A stretch of 64,000 nucleotides of DNA from Candidatus Fredericiella danica (GTDB taxonomy: Bacteria > Chloroflexota > Anaerolineae > Caldilineales > Caldilineaceae). The notes under the pieces are model-generated. The model saw only the letters and a list, made by a program, of their open reading frames with translations. It was not told where the DNA came from and did no database searches. Shown here one piece after another: positions 11,113-21,152 of this stretch. The stretch lies in the NCBI GenBank assembly GCA_016713335.1, contig JADJPH010000017.1, positions 1 through 64,000 of the forward strand. The letters are read 5' to 3'. Position 1 is the first letter of the stretch; each line of letters starts with the position of its first letter. A program made the position numbers and the translations under genes.

Positions 11113-11769
11113 ATGGAAATCACCTGGTACGGACTCGCTAGCGTCCGCATCCGCGAGAGTGGCGTCATCGTCGTCTGCGATCCCTACGAAAAAGCATTGG
11201 GCGCCGCCCTGTCTAAAGTACGTGCCGATATCGTGACCGTGAGCCATGAAGACGCACGCCATAACGCGTTTGACCGCATCACCGGCGACCCCAAAGTCCT
11301 GCGCAGCCCCGGCGAATACGAGGTCAAGAATATCTTCATCTCTGCCTTGGCGACCTTCCGTCGGCGGCACAAGGGCGAAGCACCCGAGCGCAACATCGCC
11401 TATTTCTTCGAGTACGACGATCTGACGGTCGGTCATCTCGGGGACATCGGTGAGGTGCCGTCTCAATCCGAGATCGAAGACCTGAACATCGGCGAGGTGG
11501 ATGTCTTACTCGTGCCGGTCGGTGGCGGGCAGACGTTGGATCCTGCCCGCGCTGTCGAAATTGTGGGCATGCTCGAACCCAGGATCGTGATTCCAATGTA
11601 CTATCGCCATAGCGGCTTGAGCGACGAACTTGCTGAGCAGTTGGAACCGGTAGATAAATTTCTGAAGGAACTGGGCGTGGCAGTTCCCGAGCCGATCGAA
11701 GTGCTTAAACTCACCAAATCGAACGTGCCCGAAGAAACGCAAGTGGTGCTGCTGACGCCGAGCATGTAA
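11113..11769 (+). CDS. UlaG-like MBL-fold (metallo-beta-lactamase fold) protein
   Basis: A 218-residue protein of the UlaG-like beta-lactamase-fold group. It starts MEITWYGLASVRI at ATG 11113 with GAGG nine bases upstream; the in-frame GTG at 11104 overlaps that ribosome site. The usual HxHxDH metal motif is degenerate, VSHEDARHN, keeping the first and last His but with Asp where the second His is expected. HLGDIGEV and PMYYRHSG, which would supply further ligands, are present. The substrate is unknown, and altered metal binding is possible. It converges on the transglutaminase gene, whose frame overlaps its last 59 bases. Confidence 0.75.
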   Translation: MEITWYGLASVRIRESGVIVVCDPYEKALGAALSKVRADIVTVSHEDARHNAFDRITGDPKVLRSPGEYEVKNIFISALATFRRRHKGEAPERNIAYFFEYDDLTVGHLGDIGEVPSQSEIEDLNIGEVDVLLVPVGGGQTLDPARAVEIVGMLEPRIVIPMYYRHSGLSDELAEQLEPVDKFLKELGVAVPEPIEVLKLTKSNVPEETQVVLLTPSM

Positions 11770-14700
11770 AACGGATTGCGTATCTCCTATCTCGTGACAA
11801 TACGAGATAGGAGATACGCAATCCAGTTTCAAAGGGCGTCTGTCCGACTGCAGGGCCAATGCCCAGACGATGTGTCCAGAGCGCGATGCGCTCGTAGAGA
11901 ATCGCTGGCAAATCCGGCGTGAATGCGGTTGGGCCAACGCTGCGCGCCCGCCAGATGAACCAGACGCCGACTGGTAGCACCAGGAGCATCAACAACATCC
12001 AGCCCCACCAGGGCAGGCCAAACAGGTCATTGCCCGGTGATTGGAGTAATTCGTCACCGGTGAACTGCGGGGGGAGATCCTCTGGCGGTCGCTCCGCAGG
12101 TGGGGTGGGTGCGCCCAGCGGGCTCTCCGGTTGCGGCGTCTGCTCTTCAGTCTGGCTGGTAATGTTGGTGGCATCGTTGTCTGACGCCGGGCGCTCCAGG
12201 GGCGTCTCGCCCGCTGTGGGTTCGAATTCGATCCAACCATACTCGGGAAAGAACACTTCGACCCAGGTGTGTGCGTCGCGTTCCGTGACGAAATAGACGC
12301 CGTTCTCTTCGTCGTAGATGCCTTCGGCATAACCGCTCACCGCGCGCGCCGGCACGCCCACGACACGCAACATCATGGCCATTGCCGTCGCATAATAGTC
12401 ACAATAGCCTTCTCGAATGTCGAAAAGGAAGTACTCAAGCGGATCCACCCCTTCGGGTGGCGCCGCAATCGCATCGTTGTACGGGAACGTACGTAGGTAG
12501 CTCTCGATTGCCTTGGCTTTGGCATAGGGCGTCGTGGCGCCCACCGTCAACTGCTTCGCCAGGTCCGTCACCCGTTGGGAAAAACCCTGCGGAATCTGGA
12601 TATAGCGGTCCACAATTTCGGGCGGATAGGCCTCACCCGCTGTAGCAACATCCTGCACAGTCGCTTCTGTGGCGGCGCTGATGAAGGTGTAGCGATCGCC
12701 ATGGTCGAGATCGCGGTGCGCCCGCCACGGCAAACTCGACCGCGGGGGATCCCTCTTGCGGATTTGCCGCGGCAATCGGCGACGCACCGGCCTGGGTGCG
12801 GATGGTGGCTTTCATGCGAATATCGGATTGTGCTACATCAGGTGCACCAAATAGTACATCGCCAACCGGCGCCAGAATGCTGACGGTCTGGCTGATCGCC
12901 TCACGGGCGCGCCAACTGGCAACCGGAATGATTTCACCCGCCCCATAGCTGGTCTCTTCATTCGCCGTATTGAACCACTGGAGGCCGTCATAGGTGTCAA
13001 ACGTCACCGCACGCCAATAGCGCGCTTTGTTGGCGCTGACTTCAAAGACCGGGGAATCACCCACATTGCGCTCGCCCCCAAGGGCGAGGCTATTGCCAAA
13101 GTTCGCCGGCGCCTGCCGCTCCTGCTGGTTCAGCCCCTGATAGAGACGCTGCACACTCTGCGCAGTGCTCTCCCACCGGTCATTGACCGGCTCAAGAAAT
13201 TCCCGCATCTGCGGGTTGCGCCCAAGTCCAGGCAACAGCCATGCGGCCAGCACCACAAGCACACTGAACAAGACCCCGTTGCGCAGAAAATCCCAGGTGA
13301 TGTCTTGATTGAAGTAGACATGCTGTGCGCGCCAGCGCAACTGCTGATCCGCAAGGTTCGTGCGAATCAGCAGCACCAGGGCAACGATGATGAAGGCGCC
13401 CAACAGCGCAACGGTCGACTTCGGAGCATAGTAGGTGTTGATCAGCAGGACAACGCCGGCAGGCACCACCGCGCGCCACGTATACCCGTGCCGGAAGATC
13501 GACCATGCCCCCAGATAGGCAAGCCACCACATCAAGAAACAGATCTCGAAGATGAAAACGTAGTTGTCGGCGCTGGGGCTGCCGCTAAGCGCGGCATCCA
13601 CCCAATCGAGCAGGCGCAGCAAAATGTAGTAGACGCGCGCCTGCAGTTCGCCAATACCGCCATCTAGAAATGGTGCAATGCCTTCCGCGGGTGCGATGCC
13701 GGCCATCAAGTACAGAATGCACGCCAATCCCACAAACATGCTGTAGGAAAGGGCAAAGAAACCGTCAAAGCGGCTGAAGGACATCAGGACGCCCAACAAG
13801 AAGGCGGCTGCCGTCACCGGGATGACGATCGCCAACGATTGCACATGGCCGGCCGCGTCCAGCGCGATCGCAAGCAAAAGGTAGAGGATGAAGCCAAAGA
13901 GCGCAGTCAACCATTGGCCATCCTGAAAATAGACGCTGTCCCTGTACTGAAATGGCCGGTAACGCACCCCACCGGCGCCATCCTCCAGCGCAGCGTTTTT
14001 GCTTTCACTGAGCGAATACTGAGTCACAGAAGTCTCCATAACAGACTGGCGAGCACCACGAGCGCCAGAAAAAATACTCCCAAACAGGATCGCCACCCGT
14101 CCGGGACTCAACGCCTCGACGATCACATCCAGCATCTGTGGTGCGCTGTTCACCGTGATCAGCCACGTGCGCGCGGCATTCCCAACGCTGCCGGAAGTCG
14201 ACAATGAAATCCGGACCACGCTATCGCGGCCAAGGGTACGCCAGTTTTCACTCGTCTGCCGCAGATTCGCGGCGCGAACGCGCAATTGCAGGGACGACGC
14301 CATCGTTGCATCGACACCGGCGCCCGTCGCCTGCGCTTCGGCTTCAAGTGCGTCTGCTTGCTGTTCCAGCCGTTGGGCGGCTGTCTCCCACTGCACGCCG
14401 GCCGGGCGGAGATCGATGGGCTGTGACATTTGCACCTGCTGATAAAGCCCCTGCGACGAGTTTTCCAACCTGGGTCCTAACTGCACCAGCAGTTGCCTTA
14501 GGAGCGCCCAATCTGCGCTTGTGGGCAACAGTTCACCCATTGGCACCCCAGTCTCACCCTTTGGGATCCGCAGAACCAATTCGAGGAACGGATTGGCCGC
14601 ACCTGCATCCTGGACCGCAGAGAGCTCGACATTGAATTGATCCACCCTGCCCGCAGATCGCCAGTTGTCCATGATCACCGTAAACGCGTCACGACCGGCT

Positions 14701-16112
14701 TCGGCCCGCTGCGGATTCAAATAGGCGCGGACGCGCAGGTCGATGCCATCCCCGTTCACCGCAGCATCGATTGCCCAACGCAAAAAGAGCGGTTGGAGGT
14801 CCGCCGGCGCCTGTAAGGTGGCGTCGTTGATCACCTCGCCCGCCAACGCCTCGGCGCCTGCGCGATCACCGCGTACCATCAGTTCCAGTGCCTGCTGAAT
14901 GACCAGTGCCCTTCGTTCACTCGCCAGGAATTCAGCGTTGCTGGCGCCCACATCCGCCGCCCCCAGCCGATCGATGATCGCAAGCGCATTGTCGACGTCA
15001 CCGCGGCGCCGCGCATCGGTCAGCAGCAAACGCAAACCCTCCGCCCGCCAGCGCTCAAGCTCCGGTCGCAAGACGCCATCGTCAGCCATCAGGCCCTGCA
15101 ATGCCAACCCTGCCTCTTTCACCATCAGTTCCGCATAGGCCACATTCGTGGCGCCGGCGGCGTCGACCACCCGTGACCGGTAGAGTTCGGCCAGACCGGC
15201 ATGCAATGGCGCCGTCTGCGTGGCCGAGGCGCCAACTGCGCTCGCTTTGCGAATCCCTGTCTCAAAAGCCGCCAGCGCCTGGGCATAGAAACGCTCAGAC
15301 GCGGCTGCATCACCGCCTGCGGCCGCGTCCGCTGCAAGCTGCCGATAAAGTTTGCCAAGACCAATGGCGGCATCGGGCGGTGCGTCACCACGCACCGCCG
15401 CCTCCGCCTGCACGACCTGCGACCATTGCGCCGGACTGAACGCCTGAAAAAGCAGTGCATCTGGCGGATTTCCGTCATATAGCCACTCGATCGCGGCGCT
15501 ATCGGCAATCTCAGGCGGCGCATACGCCCATCCTTCTGGCTCCACCCGCAGCCAACTCTCTGGCGGGATGCTGGGGTCGGGGCGCAAATCAAACCGGAGA
15601 CTTACCGAGCCGGGCCATTGTTTCAGAAGATCGGTTGGATACAGAAGCTTGATGAGTCCCTGGTCGGGTATTCGCCAACTACCAACCAGCAGCACGTCAG
15701 CCGTGCTCTCGGCGGGAACCACCACCGTACCCACCAGACCGCCATCGTCGCCCGATGTCAGAAGCAGCGGCGTATCGTCTACATAGATCACGACTGAAGC
15801 GTTGCCGGCCGCGGGGTAGGTGAATTCGACCGTTGTGTCTTCGCTGCCCTCGTTGCGAAAGGCATAGGTTGCCTGCAAATCCAGTTGAAGGTTGCCGTCT
15901 CCCGCTGGTGTGATCGCCAGGTCGACGATGTGGGTGTGCAGTTTCGTGGCGCCGGTGCTGACGGGTAGGAGGACGGGCAGTGCAAAGACGCCGGCAGTGG
16001 AGACTTGCAGCGTGTCCTGCCGCGGAGCCGCCGCGAAACCAGACCGGAAGGCAAGCAGCACTCCGAGCAAAACGATTAATAGAGCGTACAGACAACTGGA
16101 AAAGCGGTGCAA
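11711..16112 (-). CDS. Very large TgpA-like transglutaminase membrane protein (one frameshift, truncated C terminus)
   Basis: About 1,467 codons. Order of regions: signal/anchor helix (residues 5-28); a long extracytoplasmic part of beta-rich (30-230) then alanine-rich, TPR-like helical sequence (to about 720); a cluster of membrane helices (about 733-957) like TgpA_N; then a transglutaminase core with the catalytic Cys in GYCDYYATAMAMM (about 1237), His in DAHTWVEVFFP (about 1281) and Asp/Glu in GWIEFEPT; a Pro-rich linker; one more membrane helix (about 1377); and the start of DUF4129, cut off after GQTPFE. The frame changes near 12722. The remaining tail runs through a palindromic repeat (11773-11824) into antisense of the MBL gene. 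TgpA-type enzymes face the outside of the membrane; the substrate is unknown. Confidence 0.82.
11773..11824. repeat. Perfect 23-bp inverted repeat built from heptamer units; likely bidirectional terminator
   Basis: Two perfect 23-base arms with loop GACAAT. The arms contain TATCTCC-TATCTCG heptamers, related to the repeats at 50789 and 56773. It sits four bases after the MBL gene stop and inside the degenerate 3' end of the transglutaminase frame. Confidence 0.7.
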
Positions 16113-16250
16113 AGTTGCGTTTCTTAGGCGGTTCTGTTATTGTGTCGGCGGACAACAGTCAGGCTGTCTCCACATTTCGGACCTGCTACCACCGATGGCA
16201 TGTGACCGGACAGGAGTCAAAGTGGCCTGAAACGAAAGGCGCATTGGCCC

Positions 16251-16553
16251 ATGGTTCGGCTCCTGATGCAATGGGACATCAAGGCGGGGCGAGAACAGGA
16301 CTTCTCGGAATTTGTCGTCCGGGAGTTTGCACCTCGCTTGATGCAACTCGGCATTGAGCCGAGCGAGGTCTTGTATACCATGTACGGCGAAGGGCCGCAA
16401 ATGTTGACCCTGGGCGCCGTGGAAAGCAAAGAAAAGCTGCAAGAGATCCTGCAGAGTTCAGGATGGAAGCGGCTGCATGAGAAACTCCTTACCTACGTAA
16501 CCAATTACCGGCACAAGGTAGTCCCCGACAACGGCCGCAATTTTCAAATCTAG
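16251..16553 (+). CDS. Conserved-looking small protein, possibly dimeric alpha/beta barrel
   Basis: A 100-residue soluble protein starting MVRLLMQWDIKAGREQDFSEF. The pattern of an N-terminal beta strand, a WDIKAGREQDF helix start and later strands (TLGAVESKEKLQEIL) resembles ferredoxin-like dimeric alpha/beta barrel (ABM/NIPSNAP-like) proteins, but I do not recognise the family with certainty. No signal peptide and no catalytic motif. It is divergent from the transglutaminase gene and stands alone. Confidence 0.55.
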   Translation: MVRLLMQWDIKAGREQDFSEFVVREFAPRLMQLGIEPSEVLYTMYGEGPQMLTLGAVESKEKLQEILQSSGWKRLHEKLLTYVTNYRHKVVPDNGRNFQI

Positions 16554-16803
16554 CCATATAGCGTCGCATCCCCGTCCAGCACCTCACTTTTTGCCGCCCA
16601 CCCTCTTTCGCGCCAAAACGCCCCATTGGTGCGCTTTTACCTGTAATTCGCGTAACTTTGTACAAGTGTAAGACAAAAAATACGCTATTTATACGATCTC
16701 CTGCCGCCCGTCGCAAGGTACGATGAATGTCGATGGAGCAAGGTCGTGAGCGCACATCTCTCACGAACAGTTCAGCACGCATCCTCGTGAAAGGACGAAG
16801 CTC

Positions 16804-17259
16804 ATGGCTCTATATACGCGTAAGCTCAAACAACAGGAACGAAGGACGCTTGAGGCGCAACTGTCCACGCCGGAAGAAGACCTGCCGATTCATCGCGTAC
16901 AGATCATCATGCTCTCTGCTGCCGGGAAGCGCGTTCCCGAAATCAGCGAAGAGGTGCATCTACATCCGATCAACGTACGCAAATGGATCCACCGGTTTAA
17001 CCAACTGGGGCTGGATGGATTGCGCAGCGGTAAGTCGCCTGGACGCCCGCCGGTGTTCAGCGACGATCAGCGCAACCGCATCGTCGAGATTGCCAAGACG
17101 AATCCGCGGGCTCTGGGCCTACACTATTCGCGCTGGTCGCTACAGCGCCTACGCCGCTATCTGATTGAGCAGCGCATCGTCGACCACATCAGCGTGGAAA
17201 CGATTCGCCAGATCATTCAGACCCACGAGTCGACCCATACCCATCGGATGCGCGTCTAG
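16804..17259 (+). CDS. IS630-type transposase N-terminal HTH domain, stand-alone
   Basis: A 151-residue protein with the double helix-turn-helix of IS630/Tc1-like transposases: RVQIIMLSAAGKRVPEISEE, HPINVRKWIHRFNQLGLDGL, the GRPPVFSDDQRNRIVEIA linker and a second HTH ending SVETIRQIIQ. The frame stops right after, and no DDE catalytic domain follows in any frame before the next gene at 17512. No inverted terminal repeats were seen. It is either the remnant of an insertion sequence or a domesticated DNA-binding protein. It has its own ribosome site (AAAGGACGAAG) and an AT-rich upstream region. Confidence 0.7.
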   Translation: MALYTRKLKQQERRTLEAQLSTPEEDLPIHRVQIIMLSAAGKRVPEISEEVHLHPINVRKWIHRFNQLGLDGLRSGKSPGRPPVFSDDQRNRIVEIAKTNPRALGLHYSRWSLQRLRRYLIEQRIVDHISVETIRQIIQTHESTHTHRMRV

Positions 17260-17427
17260 GCAAGACCGGATTCCTTCGGCAAGTGCAACAGGCGGCCCTC
17301 TACGCGACCGCCTGTTTGGCATTGCAATCGGTCTGAGTACATGCCGCCGGCATGCTATCGTGCCATCAGGCCGTATTCCCGCGCCCTACTCCTTAAAATC
17401 TTCTAACTTCTCACCGGCGCTTGTGTA

Positions 17428-17436
17428 TGCTATAGT
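17428..17436 (+). promoter_or_regulatory. Extended -10 box upstream of the DsbA-like lipoprotein gene
   Basis: TGCTATAGT, with the -10 hexamer at 17431-17436, about 75 bases before the ATG at 17512. The ribosome site AAGGA follows near 17500. Confidence 0.4.
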
Positions 17437-17511
17437 TGGACAATTCGTTTTCGATGATTCCCTGAGAAACATCTCAAAAGACGTGCGTGAATCGCACCCA
17501 AGGAACCTGAA

Positions 17512-18960
17512 ATGAGAGAACTTCGTCAAAGTTGGCAGCGACCGCTGGCCATCATCGCAGCCCTTGTCATCGTCGTGCTGATGCTGGCTGCCTGTTCACA
17601 ACAAGGGCCGGTGAGCGTGCTCGATTCGGTGCAGGAAGCGCTCAGCGCCGATTCAAGCGCACAACCAGCGACACCCGAAGCAGCAGCAACTGTCGCCGAA
17701 CCCAAACCGATTCCGAGTGAGACTTTCGATGGCATGCCGGTTGGCTTCACCGAAGATGGTTTTCCCTTCCGCGGGGATCCGAACGCTCCGGTCACCATGA
17801 TCGAATATAGCGACTTCCAGTGCCCATTCTGCGCCCGTTATTTCGTGCAGACAGAACCAGCCATCAATTCCAACTATGTCAAGGAAGGTAAACTGCGCGT
17901 CATCTTCCGCGACTTCCCGATCGTGGAACTCCATCCGAATGCCCCTGCCTCGCACATTGCTTCGCTGTGCGCAGCCGAACAGGGCGCCCCGATCTACTGG
18001 GAGGTTCATGCCGAACTCTTCCGGACGCAGACGGAATGGAGCAACGCCATCGATCCGACCGAAATCTTTGCGCGGATCGTTGAAGAGGCCGGCGCCGATC
18101 TGGACGCCTACAACCAGTGCCTCCAGGAAAAGGCGACGGAAAAGCAGGCGTGGATCGATACTGCACTGGTCGAAGGGCAGTCCCTGGGTATCTCCGGCAC
18201 GCCAAGCTTTGCCTTTAACGCCGCTGACGGCAAACAGTTCCTGCTCGTGGGCGCCCAGCCCTTTGAACAGTTTTCAGCGTTCGTTGACGCTTTAGTCGCC
18301 GGCGAGGAGCCGCCCGTTGCAGCCCAGGAAGAACAGGGCGCACAAGGTGAAGCACAGGTGCCCTTCTGGGCAACTGCAGAAGGGCTTGCACCCGACGAGT
18401 CACGGCCTGGGTTCACGATGGCCGGCGACCAGCACCGCGGCAACATCGACGCCAAGATCACCGTCATCGAGTTCTCAGACTTCCAGTGCCCCTATTGCGA
18501 ACAGCATGTCACCGCAACGCAACCCACACTCGATGAGAAATTCGTCGACACGGGCGAGGTGCGTTGGGTCTTCAAACACTTCCCGCTCGACATTCATCCC
18601 CAGGCGCCCGCCGCCGGGATTGCCGCCGAGTGTGCAGCCGAACAGGACAAATTCTGGGAAATGCACGAGGCGATCTTTGCGGATCAGGCCAAGTGGTCGA
18701 TCGAAGACCCCAACCCGGTGTTTGTCGAACTGGCAGCAGGGGTGGATCTGGACACAGCCGCCTTTGAGCAATGCCTGTCCGATCCGAAGATTGCCGAGCG
18801 CGTGAGCAGCGACCAGCAGGATGGAGCGCCGTTCGTGCAGGGCACCCCCACCTTCATCGTGCTCTTCGGTGACCAGGGCCGGATTATTCCCGGCGCCCTG
18901 CCCCCGGATCAGTTCAGCCAGGCGCTGCAAGAGATCATCGACGAGGCCAACGCGAACTAA
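17512..18960 (+). CDS. Lipoprotein with two tandem DsbA-like thioredoxin domains
   Basis: A 482-residue exported protein. The signal peptide ends in lipobox LAAC (Cys28), followed by an Ala/Pro-rich linker. Two DsbA/DSBA-like (Thioredoxin_4) modules follow: the first with DFQCPFC at residues 102-107 and cis-Pro SGTPSF, the second with DFQCPYC (Cys326-Cys329) and QGTPTF. The two halves align (IEYSDFQCPFC against IEFSDFQCPYC; HPNAPASHIASLCAAEQ against HPQAPAAGIAAECAAEQ), so an internal duplication is clear. It should catalyse disulfide formation or exchange outside the membrane. The first domain has an extra Cys pair (SLCAAEQ and YNQCLQE) shared with the second. Confidence 0.85.
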   Translation: MRELRQSWQRPLAIIAALVIVVLMLAACSQQGPVSVLDSVQEALSADSSAQPATPEAAATVAEPKPIPSETFDGMPVGFTEDGFPFRGDPNAPVTMIEYSDFQCPFCARYFVQTEPAINSNYVKEGKLRVIFRDFPIVELHPNAPASHIASLCAAEQGAPIYWEVHAELFRTQTEWSNAIDPTEIFARIVEEAGADLDAYNQCLQEKATEKQAWIDTALVEGQSLGISGTPSFAFNAADGKQFLLVGAQPFEQFSAFVDALVAGEEPPVAAQEEQGAQGEAQVPFWATAEGLAPDESRPGFTMAGDQHRGNIDAKITVIEFSDFQCPYCEQHVTATQPTLDEKFVDTGEVRWVFKHFPLDIHPQAPAAGIAAECAAEQDKFWEMHEAIFADQAKWSIEDPNPVFVELAAGVDLDTAAFEQCLSDPKIAERVSSDQQDGAPFVQGTPTFIVLFGDQGRIIPGALPPDQFSQALQEIIDEANAN

Positions 18961-18973
18961 ATGCCCTTCAACC

Positions 18974-19015
18974 AAATAAACGAGGCGCCGCATGGATGCG
19001 GCGCCTCGTTTATTT
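18974..19015. terminator. Bidirectional terminator
   Basis: Perfect 20-base arms around a GG loop, GC-rich at the tip and ending in AAATAAA/TTTATTT, between the converging DsbA-like (+) and mltG (-) genes. It closes the long minus-strand operon. Confidence 0.85.
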
Positions 19016-19038
19016 TACGAACCAGATTGATGGATTCG

Positions 19039-20199
19039 CTATTGCCCGGAATATCGCTGCACGTTTACCTGGTGTTCTTCAAAGGTCGTCGCAAATACGT
19101 GACGTCCGCTGCCATCCGGCAGTGCCACAAAATACAGGTAGTTGTGCGTGTCCGGCTCTAGCACCGCCTTGATGCTGCCCAGGCTTGGCGCCGCAATCGG
19201 GCCTGGCGGTAAACCGGCATAGAGGTAAGTATTATAGGGACTGTCAACCGCACCATATTCCTCGAGCAGGACCGGCGTCTTCCACCACTGCCCTGTTTCC
19301 TGCTGATACCCCATCGCATATTGCACCGTTGGATCGGCGTTAAGCAAGGTGCCTTCTTGCAGGCGGTTGAGATAGACCCCGGCAATCGCAGGGCGCTCAG
19401 CCGCAATCACCGCTTCGCGTTCTACGATGCTGGCGACCGTCAACACCTCGTACAGGCTCAATCGAGTCTTGCCCGCAGCACGCGCCTCCAGATAGAGCGG
19501 GGCAACCCGCTCGGCAAAGGTGTCCAGTTGGCGCAGGATGACATCCGCGGCTGTGGCGCCTTCCTGCGGGAGTTGATAGGTCTCCGGGTAGAGGTACCCT
19601 TCCAACGTCGCGCCTTGCGGCCGGGATCTCAAAAATGCATACTTTTCCGGGTCCAGGTCGGCCACGGCGCCTGACTGTGCAAGGTCCCGATAGGAAGCCC
19701 CACCGCCGGTGGCGGCAAGCACCCCGGTCTCCTCCAGATAGTCCGCAGTCTGCTCAAAGCGCCATCCTTCCGGAATGGTGATTGTGACCGAAGGCACTTC
19801 AGCATTCTGCAGCGAATCGACTATCTCAAGCAGGGTCATTGACGGCGCGAGGGTGAAGACACCGGCCTCCAGCTTGTTGTCAAGGCCATTGATACGTACA
19901 TAAGCTTCAAACAGCGTGGGATCCAGAATCAGGCCACGATTGGCCAGGTTCTCGGCGATCGCACGCGCCGACGCGCCAGGCTCAACCGTGAAACGAATTG
20001 ATTCGCCGTCCGTGCGCGCCTGCTGTTCAAGTTCCCCTCGGTGCAACCGCAAATAGACCGAAAGCCCGGGTTCACCTAGATAGGTGCAACCTGCCAGCAG
20101 ACCGACCGCCAGCATCAGCACCAGGAAGACAAATTTCCGAACCAACACGTGAACCTTCGCTTTCTGTGGCATGGACGGTGGCTTCGACGAATCCGTCAC
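19039..20199 (-). CDS. mltG: Endolytic murein transglycosylase MltG (YceG)
   Basis: MltG cuts nascent glycan strands at the outer face of the cytoplasmic membrane. The protein has 386 residues: a short basic N-terminal stretch, a membrane/lipobox-like helix (VGLLAGC), a LysM-like segment with VEPGASARAIAENLANRGLI, then the YceG catalytic domain with VTITIPEGWRFEQ, catalytic Glu in LTVASIVEREA, NRLQEGTLLNADPTVQYAMG and YNTYLYAGLPPGPIAAPS. The start is GTG 20199, overlapping the epimerase stop as GTGA. It is the last gene of the nfu-mltG operon. Confidence 0.92.
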   Translation of the reverse strand: MTDSSKPPSMPQKAKVHVLVRKFVFLVLMLAVGLLAGCTYLGEPGLSVYLRLHRGELEQQARTDGESIRFTVEPGASARAIAENLANRGLILDPTLFEAYVRINGLDNKLEAGVFTLAPSMTLLEIVDSLQNAEVPSVTITIPEGWRFEQTADYLEETGVLAATGGGASYRDLAQSGAVADLDPEKYAFLRSRPQGATLEGYLYPETYQLPQEGATAADVILRQLDTFAERVAPLYLEARAAGKTRLSLYEVLTVASIVEREAVIAAERPAIAGVYLNRLQEGTLLNADPTVQYAMGYQQETGQWWKTPVLLEEYGAVDSPYNTYLYAGLPPGPIAAPSLGSIKAVLEPDTHNYLYFVALPDGSGRHVFATTFEEHQVNVQRYSGQ

Positions 20200-21152
20200 T
20201 TGCCCATCGTCACATGATGTGAGGACGTTTGTGAGAAACGCGAATCCTGCGTATAAAGTTTGTGAAGCCCTTCGGTGAGCCGCGTCCGGGGCTTGTATTT
20301 CAGCAACTTGCCGGCTTTCGTCAGATCCGCAACAAGGTGATCGATGCCCCCTGAATTCTCAGCATTGTAAATGACATCGGCTTTGGCATTCACGGTTTCA
20401 CCGATTTGGGCAATCAGTTGGTCGATCGAGACCTCCTCACCGCTACCGACGTTGATCACCTGCTGATCGACGTCAGGCGCCGTCGCAGCGTTCCCAAGTG
20501 CTTCCACGACGTCTTTGATGTATACAAAGTCGCGCGTCTGTTTCCCATTGCCAAACACCACAATCGAGCCGCGCCCGATGATCTGGTGCATAAATTGCGG
20601 AATCACGGGCGCATGCGTCGGCGGCAAGGGCTGGCCCGGCCCGTATGCATTAAAGATACGCAGCGCAACTGTCTCAAAGCCTTCGATCCGGCCGATCGTG
20701 AAAAGGTAGCGTTCCGCGGCAAGCTTACTCACCGCATAGGGCACGGAGGGATTGGGCGTCATGTCTTCCGTGACCGGCTGGGTGCGCTGATCACCGTATA
20801 CGGTGGCACTGCTGCCAAGCACGACACGCTTGACCCCAACATCACGGCACGCCTCCAGCAGCGAAACCGTGCCGCCAACATTCACATCATTGTATTCTCG
20901 TGGGTACAGCACAGAGGCAGGCACGCTGACCAACGCAGCAAGATGATAGACCACCTCAACACCCTGCAGCAGCGACCAGAGTTTGGGGATATCCCGCACA
21001 TCGCCGCGCGTGAAATTGATGCCCGGTTTGAGCGTGGATGGATCGCCACTGCTCAAGTTGTCCAACACACGCACGTAGTGCCCCTGTTCCAGGAGCCGGT
21101 TTGCCAGATGGGCGCCAATGAAGCCTGCGCCACCGGAAATCAGTATACGCAT
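20196..21152 (-). CDS. NAD-dependent sugar-nucleotide epimerase/dehydratase (GalE-like)
   Basis: An extended short-chain dehydrogenase acting on nucleotide sugars. The Rossmann motif is GGAGFIGAHLANRLL at the N terminus; the catalytic triad is Ser in GSSATVYG and Tyr/Lys in YAVSKLAAERY; NAYGPGQ and GNGKQTRDFVYIKDVV are typical of UDP-glucose 4-epimerase-like proteins. The ATG at 21152 begins MRILISGGAG; the longer upstream frame overlaps the thioesterase gene and is not homologous. It is coupled at both ends to its neighbours (13-base and 4-base overlaps). The exact sugar is not determinable; a role in envelope glycan synthesis is inferred. Confidence 0.87.
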   Translation of the reverse strand: MRILISGGAGFIGAHLANRLLEQGHYVRVLDNLSSGDPSTLKPGINFTRGDVRDIPKLWSLLQGVEVVYHLAALVSVPASVLYPREYNDVNVGGTVSLLEACRDVGVKRVVLGSSATVYGDQRTQPVTEDMTPNPSVPYAVSKLAAERYLFTIGRIEGFETVALRIFNAYGPGQPLPPTHAPVIPQFMHQIIGRGSIVVFGNGKQTRDFVYIKDVVEALGNAATAPDVDQQVINVGSGEEVSIDQLIAQIGETVNAKADVIYNAENSGGIDHLVADLTKAGKLLKYKPRTRLTEGLHKLYTQDSRFSQTSSHHVTMGK

